Assembly: GCA_964019165.1 (NCBI GenBank)
Contig: OZ025271.1
Span: 15,780,459-15,844,458, forward strand
DNA length: 64,000 nt
From: Mastigias papua
Taxonomy: Eukaryota; Cnidaria; Scyphozoa; Rhizostomeae; Mastigiidae
Direction of reading: 5' to 3'
Shown here: positions 24,476-36,467 of the stretch, in pieces
How the letters are laid out: every line of letters begins with the position of its first letter
Position numbering within the stretch: the stretch's first letter is position 1
Program-made: the position numbers and the translations under genes
The notes under the pieces: generated by a model
What the model saw: the letters and a program-made list of their open reading frames with translations, nothing else
Databases searched by the model: none
What the model was told of the DNA's origin: nothing

Positions 24476-26126
24476 TTTTAAAGTACATGTAGAATGCCAA
24501 AAGTGTGTCTATCTAATCACTATTTGACAAAATTCATTGTATTCGACGAGTGTCTTTGACAAGGTACACCTCGGGGTTCGCTCTGTGGAGTGATCACTGT
24601 GATAACTTTTCTGTTAGTAATTGTGTTTGTAATCATTTCATTTGTTTGTATATTGTTTTTCTTGTATTTGTATAAGTTGGTAATATTTTAATGTAATAAT
24701 TGCAGGGTTGCAATGCATTTCCATGCTCTTTGCATTATCGTCTTGTAAAGTTTAAGTGTTCGTAGTGTTTTGTAAATGTTTAACTGCATTTGTATATAAA
24801 AAGATAAAAAAGGAAGAATGCCAAAGGGTGTTGGGGTCTTAAGCTACTAAAGACAAAAATCCCCATGGCAAAGTGATGTTAAATATTTTTGTCACTTGAG
24901 GATTAGGAAGCCATTTCTTTTCATTGGTGTCAAATTCGCGCGATTTGTGTATAATCCACGTGACATCCTTGAAGTTGAGTATCATGGTTTGCATTCGAAA
25001 TTGCAATGTCAGCAATATCCTGCCGTAGAGGATACTGGCCCGTAGCCAAGGGGGGCCTGGGGGGCAAGGGTCTTTGCCTCCCCTAAAGACATGAATTTTA
25101 TAAATGTATGTACTTTATATATTGGCGGTGTCCCCCTTGTAAATTCAATCTGGCTACGAGCCTGAGGGGATCTCACACTTGCTGTGTAAATACAGTGTTA
25201 AATATGGAGTTATGTGTTGAACTTGCGTATAACTAACTATGCGCGGTTTATTTTCTCGTGGATTAGGCCTATGTAACTATGGTTAGGGCCAGTGTTTGGT
25301 TGCGCTTCTGTCAAATACTATGTTGCCTCCACTCATTTATGTCTCGACTGAAGCAGTATATGCAAGAATTGTCCTTTCTACTACGTACACTATCACGCTT
25401 GCGGTTTTAGACACTGCGGAGTCGTATGCCTGGGTGCATTTCATGTAGTTAGGCCTGAATATGTCTGGCTTGAGCTCAGAAAAATGCCTTGGCTTACGAA
25501 GGGAAAGTATTGCTTCTTGGCGTATGGGCAACAGAGAATCCCTTAAGATGAATGACTTTTCAACTTAATTGGCGTATCGCTGTTTGAATTTGTTGGAATC
25601 GTGAAATAAGTTTGTTTTTTCTGTTATATTATTGTCCTCTTTAATTGTTTTCTGTATGATTCGTGCTGCAAATTGTTATTGCATACTCTTGACGTACGCA
25701 ATGGGTACTTTACAATGATATATAGTTTTTATGCAATTTCAACATCATGGGGGCCGATTATATGAGAGTTTTCAGCCCAGGTTAGACTTATACTGAATTT
25801 GCTCAACCTCCACAAATCACTCCAGTGACAGGGGAGCCATTTATAGCTTTCAAATTCGTGCTGATCTATTATTGCTAGGACTGTACACAAAATGGGCGTG
25901 CGCGAACTTAGTTCTCAGCCCAGGCTGGAAAAAGTGTGATTACGTGTAAAATTTCATCACCTTCAACCTGGCTGGAAATCCCAGCCCGTCTAGCTGAAGA
26001 AGGGCTGAAATTCTAGCCCGAGCTGGCTTTTCAGCCCGGGCAGGAATTTTCTCGTGCAATCGCAAACTCAGTTTTACAAAGACATGACTGGAGAAGGGGG
26101 TTGAGTTTTCAGCCACGTATGTTTCA
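24476..26126. other. Intron 1 sequence; CAGCCC-rich stretch at 25770-26120
   Basis: TTTCAGCCC-type words recur about six times between 25770 and 26115, often as pairs with GGGCTGAAA, suggesting an old inverted-repeat element. No exon recognised. Confidence 0.4.
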
Positions 26127-26213
26127 TACTCTGACTAGTGTCGGACGGAAAAAGCTTTCAGTATGCTAAAGGAATGTTCCCACTTTTTCGTGCTATAGTG
26201 AAGTTCTTTATTA
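26127..26213 (+). repeat. Half-copy of the foldback element at 52256-52551
   Basis: Shares TCGGACGGA, TTTCAGTATG, AATGTT, TTTTTCGTGCT and AGTGAAGTTC in order with one arm of that element. Confidence 0.65.
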
Positions 26214-26242
26214 CCAACAGACTTTTCGAGCTTGAAACGTTT

Positions 26243-26341
26243 CAAAATGCTGGAGAAATGGGCGCGGCAGTGTGACGGAGTTTAGGGATGGGGTGAGCCT
26301 GGCGCCATCACTTTCGGACCGTTGTTGCGGAAACCATCAAT
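26243..26341 (+). repeat. Dispersed repeat; inverted copy at 31257-31360
   Basis: GCTGGAGAAATGGGCGCGGC ... ATCACTTTCGGACCGTTGTT ... GGAAACCATC matches the complement of 31257-31360 with about 80% identity by eye. Confidence 0.65.
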
Positions 26342-26532
26342 AGACAGTAATGCCTAGAAACAACTATTGGAAGCAAGGGATTTTAAGAATGATTAGTTTA
26401 GAATAAGGGATTGATGGTCAGTGAACAGTTAGACTTGCTAAGTTTCAGTGCCTAGATTCCCAGACAGACAATTATTGGCTGTTTTTTCAACATAAAATGA
26501 ATGCTGGAGATTTCGTAACTTTTTGCCATTGT

Positions 26533-26625
26533 TGGAGGGCCTCTTGAAAATTAGCACTAGCTGAAGGGCAACCCTCCTTAAACATATGAAATGGAATGAA
26601 TGAATGAATTAATGAATGAATGAAT
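26533..26625 (+). repeat. LINE 3' end with nested hairpin and (GAAT)n tail
   Basis: GGAGGGCCTCTTGAAAATTA is followed by GCTGAAGGGCAACCCTCC and then GAATGAATGAAT. The outer stem GGAGGG/CCCTCC is shared with the copies at 35.7, 37.1 and 42.3 kb. No coding sequence remains upstream. Confidence 0.7.
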
Positions 26626-26909
26626 GTGAACTGTGAAAGGTGCCACAAAGTTTCTAAAGTTTCTTGACATTTTCCTTGTAGTTCCAAACATTTCTTAAAT
26701 GTTTGCTTGTCGAGTACAAGGTTTGTTATACTGTAGACCCATTTCTTATGTTACATTTGATATTTTAAACGGCCTGCAGGTTGCATTTATCACAATTTCA
26801 CACTTTGTCGTGTTTTGTGAAAGCTCGAAGGTTGGTTGACTATTTAATTTCATTAATGTGGAAGGAGCTACCACAGTTTATTTCCATAGTAAAGCCCTTT
26901 GCAAACGAT

Positions 26910-27340
26910 CTAGCATTTGGTCTGACATTTGATCTAGCATGATGTCAGGCAAAAATGTTAGGTGGTTTGCACGCCTTGTCAGGGCACCTAGCAGTGTATG
27001 TTACAATGTTGGGCGATGTTTGATCAAGATAAAACATAAGGCCTAACATTTGGTCTTGCATTTGATCTAGCATGATGTCAGGCAAATGTTAGGTAGTTTG
27101 CACGCCTTGTCGGGGCACCAAACACTGTATGTTACAGTGTTAGGTGATGTTTGATCAAGATCAAGCATGTGACCTAACATTTGGTCAGGCATTTATCTAG
27201 CATGATGTCATGCAAAATGTTAGGTAGTTTGCACGCCCTCTCAGGGCAGCTAACAAGTGTAAGTTACAGTGTTAGGCGATGCTTCATCAAGATATACATG
27301 TTACCCAACATTTAATTTTTCTCCATTTGTTTGTAGAAAA
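26910..27340. repeat. Tandem array, about three 130-bp units
   Basis: Each unit carries CTAGCATGATGTCAGGCAAA, GTTAGGTAGTTTGCACGCC, a TCAGGGCA element, TATGTTACAGTGTTAGG and a GATGTTTGATCAAGAT element. Anchor points at 26935, 27068 and 27198 give periods of 133 and 130. Confidence 0.85.
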
Positions 27341-28770
27341 GTTATGTCGTTTGCACGCATATCCAACATTGATAGATTTTTCAGACTTTTCAGACTCGAA
27401 TTTCTACCAATAGCCTACATACAATTTACTTGTACATAAACTGCTACTGAATAATAGACATAGAACGTAGACATAACTTGGGTAAAGCTAAAACTGCTTA
27501 GACACAACAGCAAGTCGTTTTACAAACTTCGCATGATTGATCGTTTGCACAAGGCTAAACCTGTGGTAACAGCTCTTGGTAGAGGGATCACGCCACATTT
27601 GTGTGGAGTACAGAAATACTTGGTGTGCTGTATCTGGCGGAGTCCAGTAAGATTAAAGAGATAACACTTTTTTGGAATATAGTCTACATCTAGACGTATA
27701 ATCGCTTAAATTTAGGAATTATTTACGAGCAACACAATATGCTGAAACCCCTCCTTGTGCCGCGCCGTAATTCAAGGATCTCAACATAAAAATTCGCAAG
27801 TAACAAACGATTAAAAAACATGAACAAAACTAGAACATTTTACGACAACTAAAAGCGTCAGCCATAGGTCCTCGTGGTCCATCTCCTCCACTGCTACACT
27901 CTGCCACAACAATGCTCAGGTTGTATGAAGGCTGAGATCTATTGCTGATTTGAGTTGTCTTTCGACAATAAGACAAGTGCGAGTTTCAGTTATCTAGTCC
28001 GGGATTCACTATACTACGCTACGATTTGGCAACTCTTCGGGGAGTGTCCGGTACACACTTTTTATCCTAGGACTATAGTCTATACGATTCTAGGAATATA
28101 TGAGTACTCAAAATAGCTTAGATTTTAAAAAATATTCTTGGGCTGAAAATAAAAACTTTTTAGAATATTGAGGCTCATCGAAAAATCAGGTGTTCTTTTA
28201 AAAAATTGTGCATGCATGGAAACAAATATGCGAACAGTATACGGGCGTAAATATTTGAAAGATTGGCGCCGGTCTATGACATTCAAAATGTTCGATTCCA
28301 AACTAGCGGTATACTATGGATTGTGTCCGGTTCATCGGGTGACTCTTAATTTTGTATCGTCCCGGCTGATCATTTCTTGGTTTCTATAATTTGCAGTATA
28401 TGTAGGCCTGTCAAGAGACGCGCACGAGCGCGCAGGCACCCGCCCAGTTCAGTTCACGCGCTCGATTTGTCGCTCGCGCCAGGTTTTTGGAAAGTATACA
28501 TCCAGGCATTACGGGAAGCTCTAACAATTGAATGTGTAGGGAACGCAAACGATCCCACGCGCGCGCGCGCCCAATTTACTCATTGAAAGGCCTGTACATA
28601 TCGTGTGCTTGGAGCAATGGTCTCGGGCCTGCTAGTATGTCACAATGAAAGCCGATTTCCGGGAATGTAAATTACGTATTGTCAATTCTGAAAAACCGAT
28701 TTGAATAAGGTACGTTTGCGTGCAGCCATTGCTGCGACGAAAGTCAATACGCTGATTATTTTGGGACCTA
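27341..28770. other. Intron 1 sequence with a CpG-rich patch
   Basis: 28410-28570 is locally GC- and CpG-rich (CGCGCACGAGCGCGC-like words, an alternating GC run near 28557). The rest is AT-rich. No exon recognised. Confidence 0.4.
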
Positions 28771-29059
28771 CCGTAAATCCTCGAATTAGCCCCCCTCGAA
28801 TAAGCCCCCCTCGAATAAGCCCCCATCCCAGATGATGATGAAGACTTTGATAAAGATTAATGCTTAAATTTATACTGTTCCGGTAATATTATATGGAAAA
28901 GGAGCTTTGACAATGAGCTTTTTATACGACATTTGTTAAATAAGTTGATAAGCCCCCCTCGACTAAGCCCCCCTCGAATAAGCCCCCCTCGAATAAGCCC
29001 CCACCCAAAAAGCATCAAAAATAAATAAGCCCCCAGGGGGCTAATTCGAGGATTTACGG
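28771..29059. mobile_element. MITE family C, full copy
   Basis: 289 bp with CCGTAAATCCTCGAATTAGC and its exact inverted complement at the right end. TA duplications at 28769-28770 and 29060-29061. The interior has five or more CCCCCCTCGAATAAG units (C-runs of 5-6). Confidence 0.9.
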
Positions 29060-30234
29060 TACTTGTATGGAAACAGGCTGCAGGCCCCCTAGCAAGTGGG
29101 ATTTTGTAACCAAAATGTATGTATTATCAATCAACTGGGCTGCCTTGTAGTCGCCAGTAATGTGGAAAATACTTCAAAAAGCTCGAATACCTATTTCTAG
29201 GGAGGGGGGCACGAAGTTACCCTTTGGAAGTCCAGTGTAGCCTTGGCCCTATAGGCCACTTCCTGACTAGGGGCAATTATTTGTGGTGGGTGGTAGCTAA
29301 AGTTGTTCTTGGAATTTCGTTGGCGGACGTCCGTAGTCTGGTTGCCACTTCCCCAGCAACAGCCAACTGTTGGGCATTCGGTTGCAGGTAACGTATTGTT
29401 GGTGTCGATAGGTCTGAGCCAAACTGATTAGCTTTTGTATTGCAGGCCTTTGTAATTCAATCTGAAGTCAGTTCACTGGCTTGAATGTTTGGTCATTTTA
29501 CAGAGCTAGCGACAGTTGCCTGAGACTTAGTTGGCAAAACACACCTTTTTGCTCCAGTGTGTCCCAAGGTATTTTACTTGCGGTGCCCCACTGGGCTATT
29601 CCCTGCGTTCCGGACGGGACATAAGGACTGTTTTCACTTGCTACCTGACAGTGAACCGCCATTTGGAATGGTTGGTATATGCGGTTTGTTGCGTATTGTA
29701 TAAGATATTATGGTATACTGATAAGAAATTGACCGGGGGGTTTTATGTAATTTTTCAAAACAAGTTTGTTCCAGACGGGACACTTTATGGAATGCCCCTA
29801 CTGCATACTGTTTCGAATACGGCCACCCCCTCCCCGTATGTACAGATATGTTATCATCAATATGCTCTCTTAGAAACAAATGTCAACAGTTTAGCGAAAC
29901 AGTGAGTCGAACAAGCGACTACCCCCCCCCCCCCACTTAAAAGACTTAAAAGCCTTTCAGCACGCCACTGGTTAGCAGTTCCCTGATAGTGATAGAGAGA
30001 CAGTCCCAATACAATAAGAGCTGTATAATGAAAGCTTTCTTAAAATGTTCGAGGATACTTTTATTAGAACCTTTATATCCAGTTTCGCCTGTCATTTCAG
30101 CTTGTGCAATTGGATACCGGCTCAAAAGTTGATATTTTGTGATATCAATTCTGAATTCTGTGGATATAGTCAGTTGCACCTCTGTTTTGTCAAACAAACT
30201 GGGTGGAAGTTTTTATACTGGGGGGGGGGGGTAC
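29060..30234. other. Intron 1 sequence; nothing recognised
   Basis: A 124-codon + ORF at 29531-29905 has no recognisable domain or codon signature and is not called. C-run at about 29921-29933. Confidence 0.35.
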
Positions 30235-30585
30235 TTTTATTCGTGGCTCAAAAGTATCTTCTTTGCAAGACTCATTGCATGGACATACTTGCATAATACA
30301 AGCAGTGCCAAGAGTCCTTGGAACACCCCCATTGAATAATGAAATTTATTTGACAGTAGAAAAGTTCGGCCAGATTTGACGGCTAGTTGCCCCCCCCCCC
30401 CCTTGAAACAATGTCGAGATAAAAGCTTAGCTGTTAGAGTGCTGTTTGAGAGAAAATTGACGTGTCTGTTACGAGTAACTCCTGATTAATTCAACATTGT
30501 TCTGAGGGGAAGAGGGGGATAGTGGACGAGGGGGGGGGGGAGTTTGCTTTATGATTCAAAAAGTAATGCAAGTGTTACAAAACTG
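30235..30585 (+). repeat. Dispersed repeat, uninterrupted copy of 34650-35915
   Basis: CCATTGAATAATGAA, TTGACGGCTA or GACGGCTAGTTGCC, a C-run, and GAGTGCTGTTTGAGAG match the 34.7- and 35.8-kb halves in order. It serves as an empty-site reference for the LINE inserted there. Confidence 0.7.
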
Positions 30586-32254
30586 TTGACGGCTTGATTG
30601 TACAAATGTAGACAAGGCACCTGTAGAGTTCATATGTATTGACTTTTCTAAATACGCACTGCAAAGCAATGCAGATAGTAATTTGTTATGTTTGCAAACA
30701 TATTTTAATAGTTTTTTGTTTTGTTTATCCTGTCTTCTTGCCCATCTGCACCATCTTGTATTGATAAATTATTTATGACTGATTGCTTGCGCACTCCCAG
30801 GGGGATACTCGTTACTTTTTGCACGTGGTTCCATATCAACAGTGTGTTTGTGCAGGCAACCATATTTTGAATGTTATGGAGCCCCAATTCAATGATGAAT
30901 ACTTTGCCATTTATCGGGAAGTGGGCTGCCAGGCTGCAGGAGCCTGGGACTAAAGCTCAAGGGAAATTTTAGCAACTACGACCTGAAAACGTCGTTGGCC
31001 GTGAAAAGTACAATACACCATCACCACCATTTATTTATTTCTTATATTTGACAATATGGTACATCTCAATAGGCGTACAACGACGGGGTGCATCCTGGGG
31101 GTCTAGGACCCGTGCCCTTTTCTTCCGAAAGCTACTGACACGTAGGAATTCACACTTGATTGCCTTCATCATTAGTCCCTTGTTCCATACTAATCATTCT
31201 TAGAACCATCACTGTTCATGGTTCTGATCTACCATCTTTTTTAAATATTACAGTGTATTGGTGGTTTCCACAATAACGGCCCGAAAGTGACAGCGTCAGC
31301 CCCCATCCCACCGCTTAACCCCGCCACACTGCCACGCCCATTTCTCCAGCGTTTTGATGGCCAAAACTTGGCACCTATGATGTTAACAACGCGGACAGTA
31401 GAAACTGCATATAAACTTTATTCAGAAAGCTTAGGTTAGGATCATTCTTCTACCGTGTAGTACTCATTGCGTTCCCGTACCCTCGCGATTCCGCCACCCT
31501 GCTAGAACTTGGCAACTGTGTTGCACGGTGATGAAGTTTACTTCTAATGCTTCAGACGCCCAGACTCTCAAAGACAAGGTAACAGTCAAATCATTATCAG
31601 AAACTGTAGTTGCGTGTGTTCAGCACATTTTTGCATATCATTAGTAGATAGTTTTTGACAACCCTTTGCCGGTGAAAACACAAGTCTATAGAATCCAATA
31701 GAATTCATAATTTTCGTTTACATCACTGTTAAATAAAATGAACCTTCCATTAAGAGCCCTTTTTACCTTGAAAATAGTCTAAGTCTCTTGTAGAGAAAAA
31801 CCTGTGTTAGCCTGATCCTCAAAACAGCATGTTCCTATACGAGATCATCTCGTATGTCGGGATGTATTGTACTGCAGTGATCTTGCCTCCGCTGTCCCCC
31901 CTGCACCAGGGGCTTACAATTCTGTAGCTGAGTGTATTCGATTTTCGTGACATCCTTAGTATTGTTTATCTACAATGCTGTTTACTGCAGAAGATGATCT
32001 GCAAATCCTCCACTATCATTAGATTAGTTTGCACATGTGCACAAATCACGGATGGTTTAAATAGATCTAGAACAGTGACATGAGCTTGGTTGTTGATTGG
32101 CGAAGAGGCAACCAGGCCACGGGGGTCTTGTGGACAACGCACCGAGGAAAAGATAGTAAACGCGTCAATATTGGGAGGGCGACCGTAGGTATAAATCATT
32201 GGGGTTTCAATCACACATGAATGAGATAAATTAGCAACATTTCTATTGCACATA
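30586..32254. other. Intron 1 sequence; dispersed repeat at 31257-31360
   Basis: Apart from the inverted partner of 26243-26341 nothing is recognised. Several long G or C runs occur. Confidence 0.35.
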
Positions 32255-32392
32255 CCGTAAATCCTTGAACCCCCCCCCCCCCCGAAAAACTCCTGCTCGA
32301 ATAGGGCCCACTGGAAGGAGTTGTGAAAACATTGATATCCACGCTTTTTATAAGGAAATCAGCCACATGGGGGCTTAATCGAGTCTCTACAG
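32255..32392. repeat. MITE family C, degenerate copy
   Basis: CCGTAAATCCTTGAA and CGAGTCTCTACAG ends, flanked by TA at 32253-32254 and 32393-32394. The body is shortened to 138 bp. Confidence 0.6.
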
Positions 32393-32650
32393 TATTATCG
32401 GGTAACATTGGTCAACGTTCTCCAGTGATCTCAATATCCAGACAGTGAGTTGTGTTTTCTAAGAAATCATAGTTAGGATAGGTGCCGGATTACAGTTGCA
32501 AAGCTATCTTTTTGACAATAGAATCGAACTGTTACAACGAGGCTTCTGTTTCTCACATGCTTGTCTTCAAACAGTGCATGGTTCGACTTGTATCATTTCC
32601 AAGAAGTTTAAAGCGCGCCGAGCTTTTCCTAGAAGAAGTCGCTGGGTGGA

Positions 32651-32831
32651 GCATAGCCGCCAAATGTTTCCAAGCTCCGATAAAGTCTATTTTCTCCCAA
32701 CCTAACTGACCAATCATCATGCATAATGGGCCTAGTTCTACTATTTGTTGTCAGAATCCTGCATAATGATTGGTCAATTAGGTTGGGAGAAAATAGACCT
32801 GACAGAGCTATCAAACATTTGGTGGCTATGC
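32651..32831. mobile_element. MITE family A
   Basis: GCATAGCCGCCAAATGTTTC at the left and its complement GGTGGCTATGC at the right, with about 75-bp arms. Imperfect flanking repeats GCTGGGTGG and GCCGGGAGG. Confidence 0.85.
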
Positions 32832-32867
32832 TGCCGGGAGGTGTAGGGCCTACAGGTTGTCAACATA

Positions 32868-33285
32868 CACGTTTTTCTATAAGAAACCACTTTTAAGGAA
32901 TCTACATGTTAAATGCCGAGATATTTAACTAACGTATACTACACGACACACGACACACGTTGATAGAAGCATTACTTGTTGAAGTGTAAATTCCTGTATA
33001 AAGAGTCGTATTATTATTTTTATTATTATTACTAAAGGAAGATTCCCTAGGGAACATTTCAATTTGAAGGACTGTTTGTAACAGCAAAAAATTGAGAAGT
33101 AGGAAGCCGGTTCCATTCATTTACAGCCAAAATCCTTATAGTTTGTTTGCTATGCTTGTGTCAAGTGTTTCCTTGGCCTCTTTGTGTTTTTGGTCTTAAG
33201 TTCAGAATTTCAATGTTCTATATATGACAGTAAATGTGCGGTGAAAATTAAGGAACTATTAAAGAACTTTTAGTAGTACATAAAC
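32868..33285. repeat. MITE family B, right-truncated
   Basis: Starts TA|CACGTTTTTCTATAAGAAACC (32866 on) and carries the CTACATGT and TTCCCTAG blocks of the family. It is interrupted near 32940 by about 90 bp and loses its right end. Confidence 0.65.
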
Positions 33286-33286
33286 C

Positions 33287-33365
33287 CACTTTTTCCTCTG
33301 AGCCTCAATTTTCTTAACTTTTCCTAAAATTGAGGCTGAGATTTTCTTAAGATTTTCTTAAAGTA
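33287..33365. repeat. Fragment related to 6041-6361
   Basis: CTCAATTTTCTTAACTTTTC, TGAGGCTGAGATTTTCTTAA and GATTTTCTTAA occur in the same order as in the 6-kb element. Confidence 0.6.
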
Positions 33366-34649
33366 AACCAGAAGAATTTAAACTAGAAGACTAGAAGAGG
33401 TTATCATTGTTTGTTACAAAAAGTTTGATCATTGTTAACCAACATTGTCAAAGAAAAGTTTCGAACTTTGTAAAGGAGCTTGCAAGTAATGAGCTAGTGT
33501 TGTGGTTTCTTTTTCTTCGTGTCCTCGTGTAATGGAGCAGTTAATATTAAAAAAACAAACGAACCCAAGATTATATATATATCACTATTTACAAAAACAC
33601 AAACTGTACATAATATATAAAAAGAGTAAGCAACTTTGATAGCATCTTATTTCTCGCTCGATTGTCCCTACATCTTAAGATCCTCTCTAGACACGCCTTC
33701 TCCCTCACTTCCTATCTCAACACGGTTAGTAAACGGATATGACATATACAACAACAACAGGACATTTACTACAACAATACCTCCACGGATAAACAAATAC
33801 ATAGACAGCTAACTATCCTTATAACACTAGCATCGATTTCTGGCGCATAAAAAGGTGAAGTTTTGATTTTGAGCATCGTGAGTTTCTATTTAACTTCAAA
33901 GTTACTCAAGTGAATAGAATAGGACAAGGACGGGAACCCTGTGGGGGTACAATAAGCAACAGTACTGTTCTTCTGTCTATGCAGTCGAGGTGAACAGTAA
34001 TGTCGGCTTCTACCATCTTTGAGCAGCATGCATATTATTTTCAAAACACGCTGATTCCCTTGCTAGAATAAAAAAGGAAAACATGGAAGTTTGAAACCAT
34101 GATAGAAGATAGAGGAAGACTACCTGATGCCATGTTGAGAACAACTTGCTTGGGTAAAGTCGGCTGGTCTTCGGTGACGTCAGATAGCGGAACGACGCAC
34201 TTGTAGCTGCGAAGAGAAGCGAAGGAGCATCAGAATGGCAATTCGGATTCGCACTGTTTACAACAGAATGAAACTAGTAGAAATGAGAGTTTTATCAAAC
34301 GCTTTGCAAAACATACGACAACAAACTTCACGTGAATGGCTATACGTTGTTTTTATAAGAATGTGGTTCGTCCAGGGACGTAGGAACCGGGGGGCCAGAG
34401 GGGCCATGATCCCCACTTTTTAGTAAACTATGCATAAATGCCCCTTTGAAGCCCAGAATAGGCGTAGTATTGTGCCCCTTTTAGGACCTGGTCCCCAACT
34501 TTTTTTTAGATGCTTCCTACGTCCTGGGTTCCTTAGAAAGAAGTAGGTACTCCTTTGCTAAAAAAGTTAAGAAAGCTCAGTACTGGAGTTCAGAAAGTTG
34601 ATAAATTTATGCAAACTATATATTCCATTTTCACCCAAGCCTATCGTCT
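33366..34649. other. Intron 1 sequence; possible orphan minus-strand exon at 34124-34206
   Basis: On the minus strand a pyrimidine-rich acceptor (CTTCTCTTCGCAG), 83 bp open in two frames, and a CAG|GTAGT donor form an exon-like unit. No partner exon was found. The rest is featureless. Confidence 0.3.
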
Positions 34650-34843
34650 CTTTACTTATTTTGCGTTGATTTGCTATGGGAATCTATGTACAATCGTTGC
34701 CAAAGACGTTGGAACCTCCCCATTGAATAATGAATTTTGTTTGACAATAGTAAATTTCCTGTCAAAGTTGACGGCTATTGGTCCCCTTCCCCCCCCCCCA
34801 ACCAATGTTGAGGTAAATTTCTACTAAACGGAAGCTTGCAATT

Positions 34844-35506
34844 TTGAAAAATCAAGCTGAGCAATTACATCTGCATATAAGGCATAATGATCTCGATGTT
34901 GTTCAATGCACTAAGTATCTAGGAGTCCATATTGACAATACTCTTGATTGGAAGAATCACATTCAAGAAGTATCGAAAAAGATTTCTCGATCTCTTGGGC
35001 TGATAAGGTATGCCAAAAGGTTTTTACCTTTTGAGTCACTTAAAAATCTGTACACTGGTTTGGTCGATCCACATTTTCGCTACTGTTGCGCAGTCTGGGG
35101 TGTCTGTGGACTTACTGAATTACAGCAACTGCAGAAGCTTCAGAATCGCGCAGCCAGAATAATAACTGGAAGCAATTTTGATGCTCCTAGCAAACCTTTA
35201 ATCATGGGCCTAGGTTGGAAAACGATCGAAGAACTTATCCAATATGAAACGCAAGTACTTGTCTACAAAGCTAGAAATGGGCTTGCCCCTCAGTACCTCT
35301 TCGACATGTTGGTTGCAAACTATTCTGAGGCCACGTATAATCTACGAAATACTGCCACAGATCTCAAGCTGCCAAAGAGGAATTCCTCTAATGGGCAGAA
35401 GGGCTTCTCCTACAAGGGCTCGAAAATGTGGAACAGCCTACCAACAGAATCGAAGCTAGCACCTAACCTTGCCTCCTTTAAAACGTCTTTGATGCATGAT
35501 GCATGA
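34844..35506 (+). pseudogene. LINE reverse-transcriptase C-terminal fragment, 220 aa
   Basis: Open from before TKYLGVHIDNTLDWKNHI (the block after the palm domain) through LQKLQNRAARIITG, LRNTATDLKLP, FSYKGSKMWNSLP and ASFK to a TGA. The YADD catalytic box and everything upstream are missing, so it cannot be active. The intact remaining frame suggests a fairly young insertion. About 45% similar by eye to the 20157-20645 fragment, and of a different subfamily judging by its 3' hairpin. Confidence 0.9.
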
Positions 35507-35701
35507 ATTGTATATAGCTTGAAATTATTTTTTTCTTTTTTTTTTTTTTTACCAATATATGTTTTGTACTTTTATCATTGTATCTTTAATAATTTTGTAA
35601 ATAATATTTTATATAACGGTATATCGCTTTTAGGTAGTAGACATTGTAATTAGGCATTTTTTTCTTCAAATTTATTTTTCAAAACATGTATTGTATTTAA
35701 A

Positions 35702-35750
35702 TGGAGGGCCCCTTGAAAAGCAGCTGTAGCTGAAGGGCAACCCTCCTTAA
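35702..35750 (+). terminator. LINE 3' nested hairpin
   Basis: Three stems nest: GGAGGG with CCCTCC, CCTT with AAGG, and CAGCT with AGCTG. It lies directly before the microsatellite tail and is probably the recognition site of the LINE reverse transcriptase. Confidence 0.65.
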
Positions 35751-35915
35751 ATATTTTTAATAATAATAATAATAATAATAACGCTTAGTTGCTAGAGTGC
35801 TATTTGAGAGCAGAGCGACGTGTGCGAGTAGTACCTTGGTACTTCACCCTTGTACTAAATGGGGAGAAAAGGGGATTGCTCTGAGTCAGAAAGTGATGTA
35901 AGTGTTCCAAGACTT

Positions 35916-36315
35916 TTCGCAGTGATTATCTGAGGCAACTCTGTTAGGAGGCTGCATTTTAAGAATTAAATCGGCTCCACAGCAGGGTTTTCGATGTCGC
36001 TGATGTCATTGGTCATAATGAAGATTTGACATTGTGTGGGGCAAGTTCTCAATTGTGGGGCGCAGTATTGTTGTGATGCTGTTGGCGTACGATCGTGTGA
36101 TTGTATTTCGGTGTTGTGTTTATGAAGTGGATTTTTGTTTGCGCAACATTGCAGTGTTAAACGAACTGGAGTATTTGTATGAAGAAATCTTAAAAAAGCT
36201 GTCTTATAAAAAAGCGTGTAAACAGACATCATTTTCAGAAATTTTAACCCCCAGTTTATTCCACCACTCCCTTCTGTGTATTAGATACCAGATAGTACGT
36301 ACTATGACTGTACAT
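35916..36315. other. Intron 1 sequence; nothing recognised
   Basis: No supported feature. Confidence 0.35.
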
Positions 36316-36467
36316 CTTATGACTGCGCGTCTTACGATGGTGTGTCTCATGACTGTGCGTCGTACGACGGTGTGTCTCATGACTGCGCGTCGTACGACGG
36401 TGTGTCTCATGACTGCGCGTCGTACGACGGTGTGTCTCATGACTGCGCGTCTCATGACGGCACACCC
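36316..36467. repeat. Tandem 30-bp repeat, about five units
   Basis: The unit CATGACTGCGCGTCGTACGA plus CGGTGTGTCT repeats with few changes. CGTCGTACGACG inside it is a 12-bp perfect palindrome. Its 30-bp period keeps frames open on both strands. Confidence 0.9.

Larger units (their letters stand above)
34815..35781 (+). mobile_element. 5'-truncated LINE insertion with hairpin 3' end and (AAT)n tail
   Basis: Bounded by the interrupted repeat. It contains the coding fragment below, a 3' UTR with a T-run, the nested hairpin at 35702-35750 and an AAT tail at 35757-35780. Confidence 0.8.
34650..35915 (+). repeat. Dispersed repeat split by a LINE insertion
   Basis: 34650-34814 and 35782-35915 together match 30235-30585. 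The intervening 34815-35781 is the LINE. Confidence 0.7.

Noticed and set aside
29531..29905. 124-codon ORF in intron 1
   Set aside because: No domain, ordinary length for chance in this AT content, and an overlapping minus-strand ORF of similar quality.
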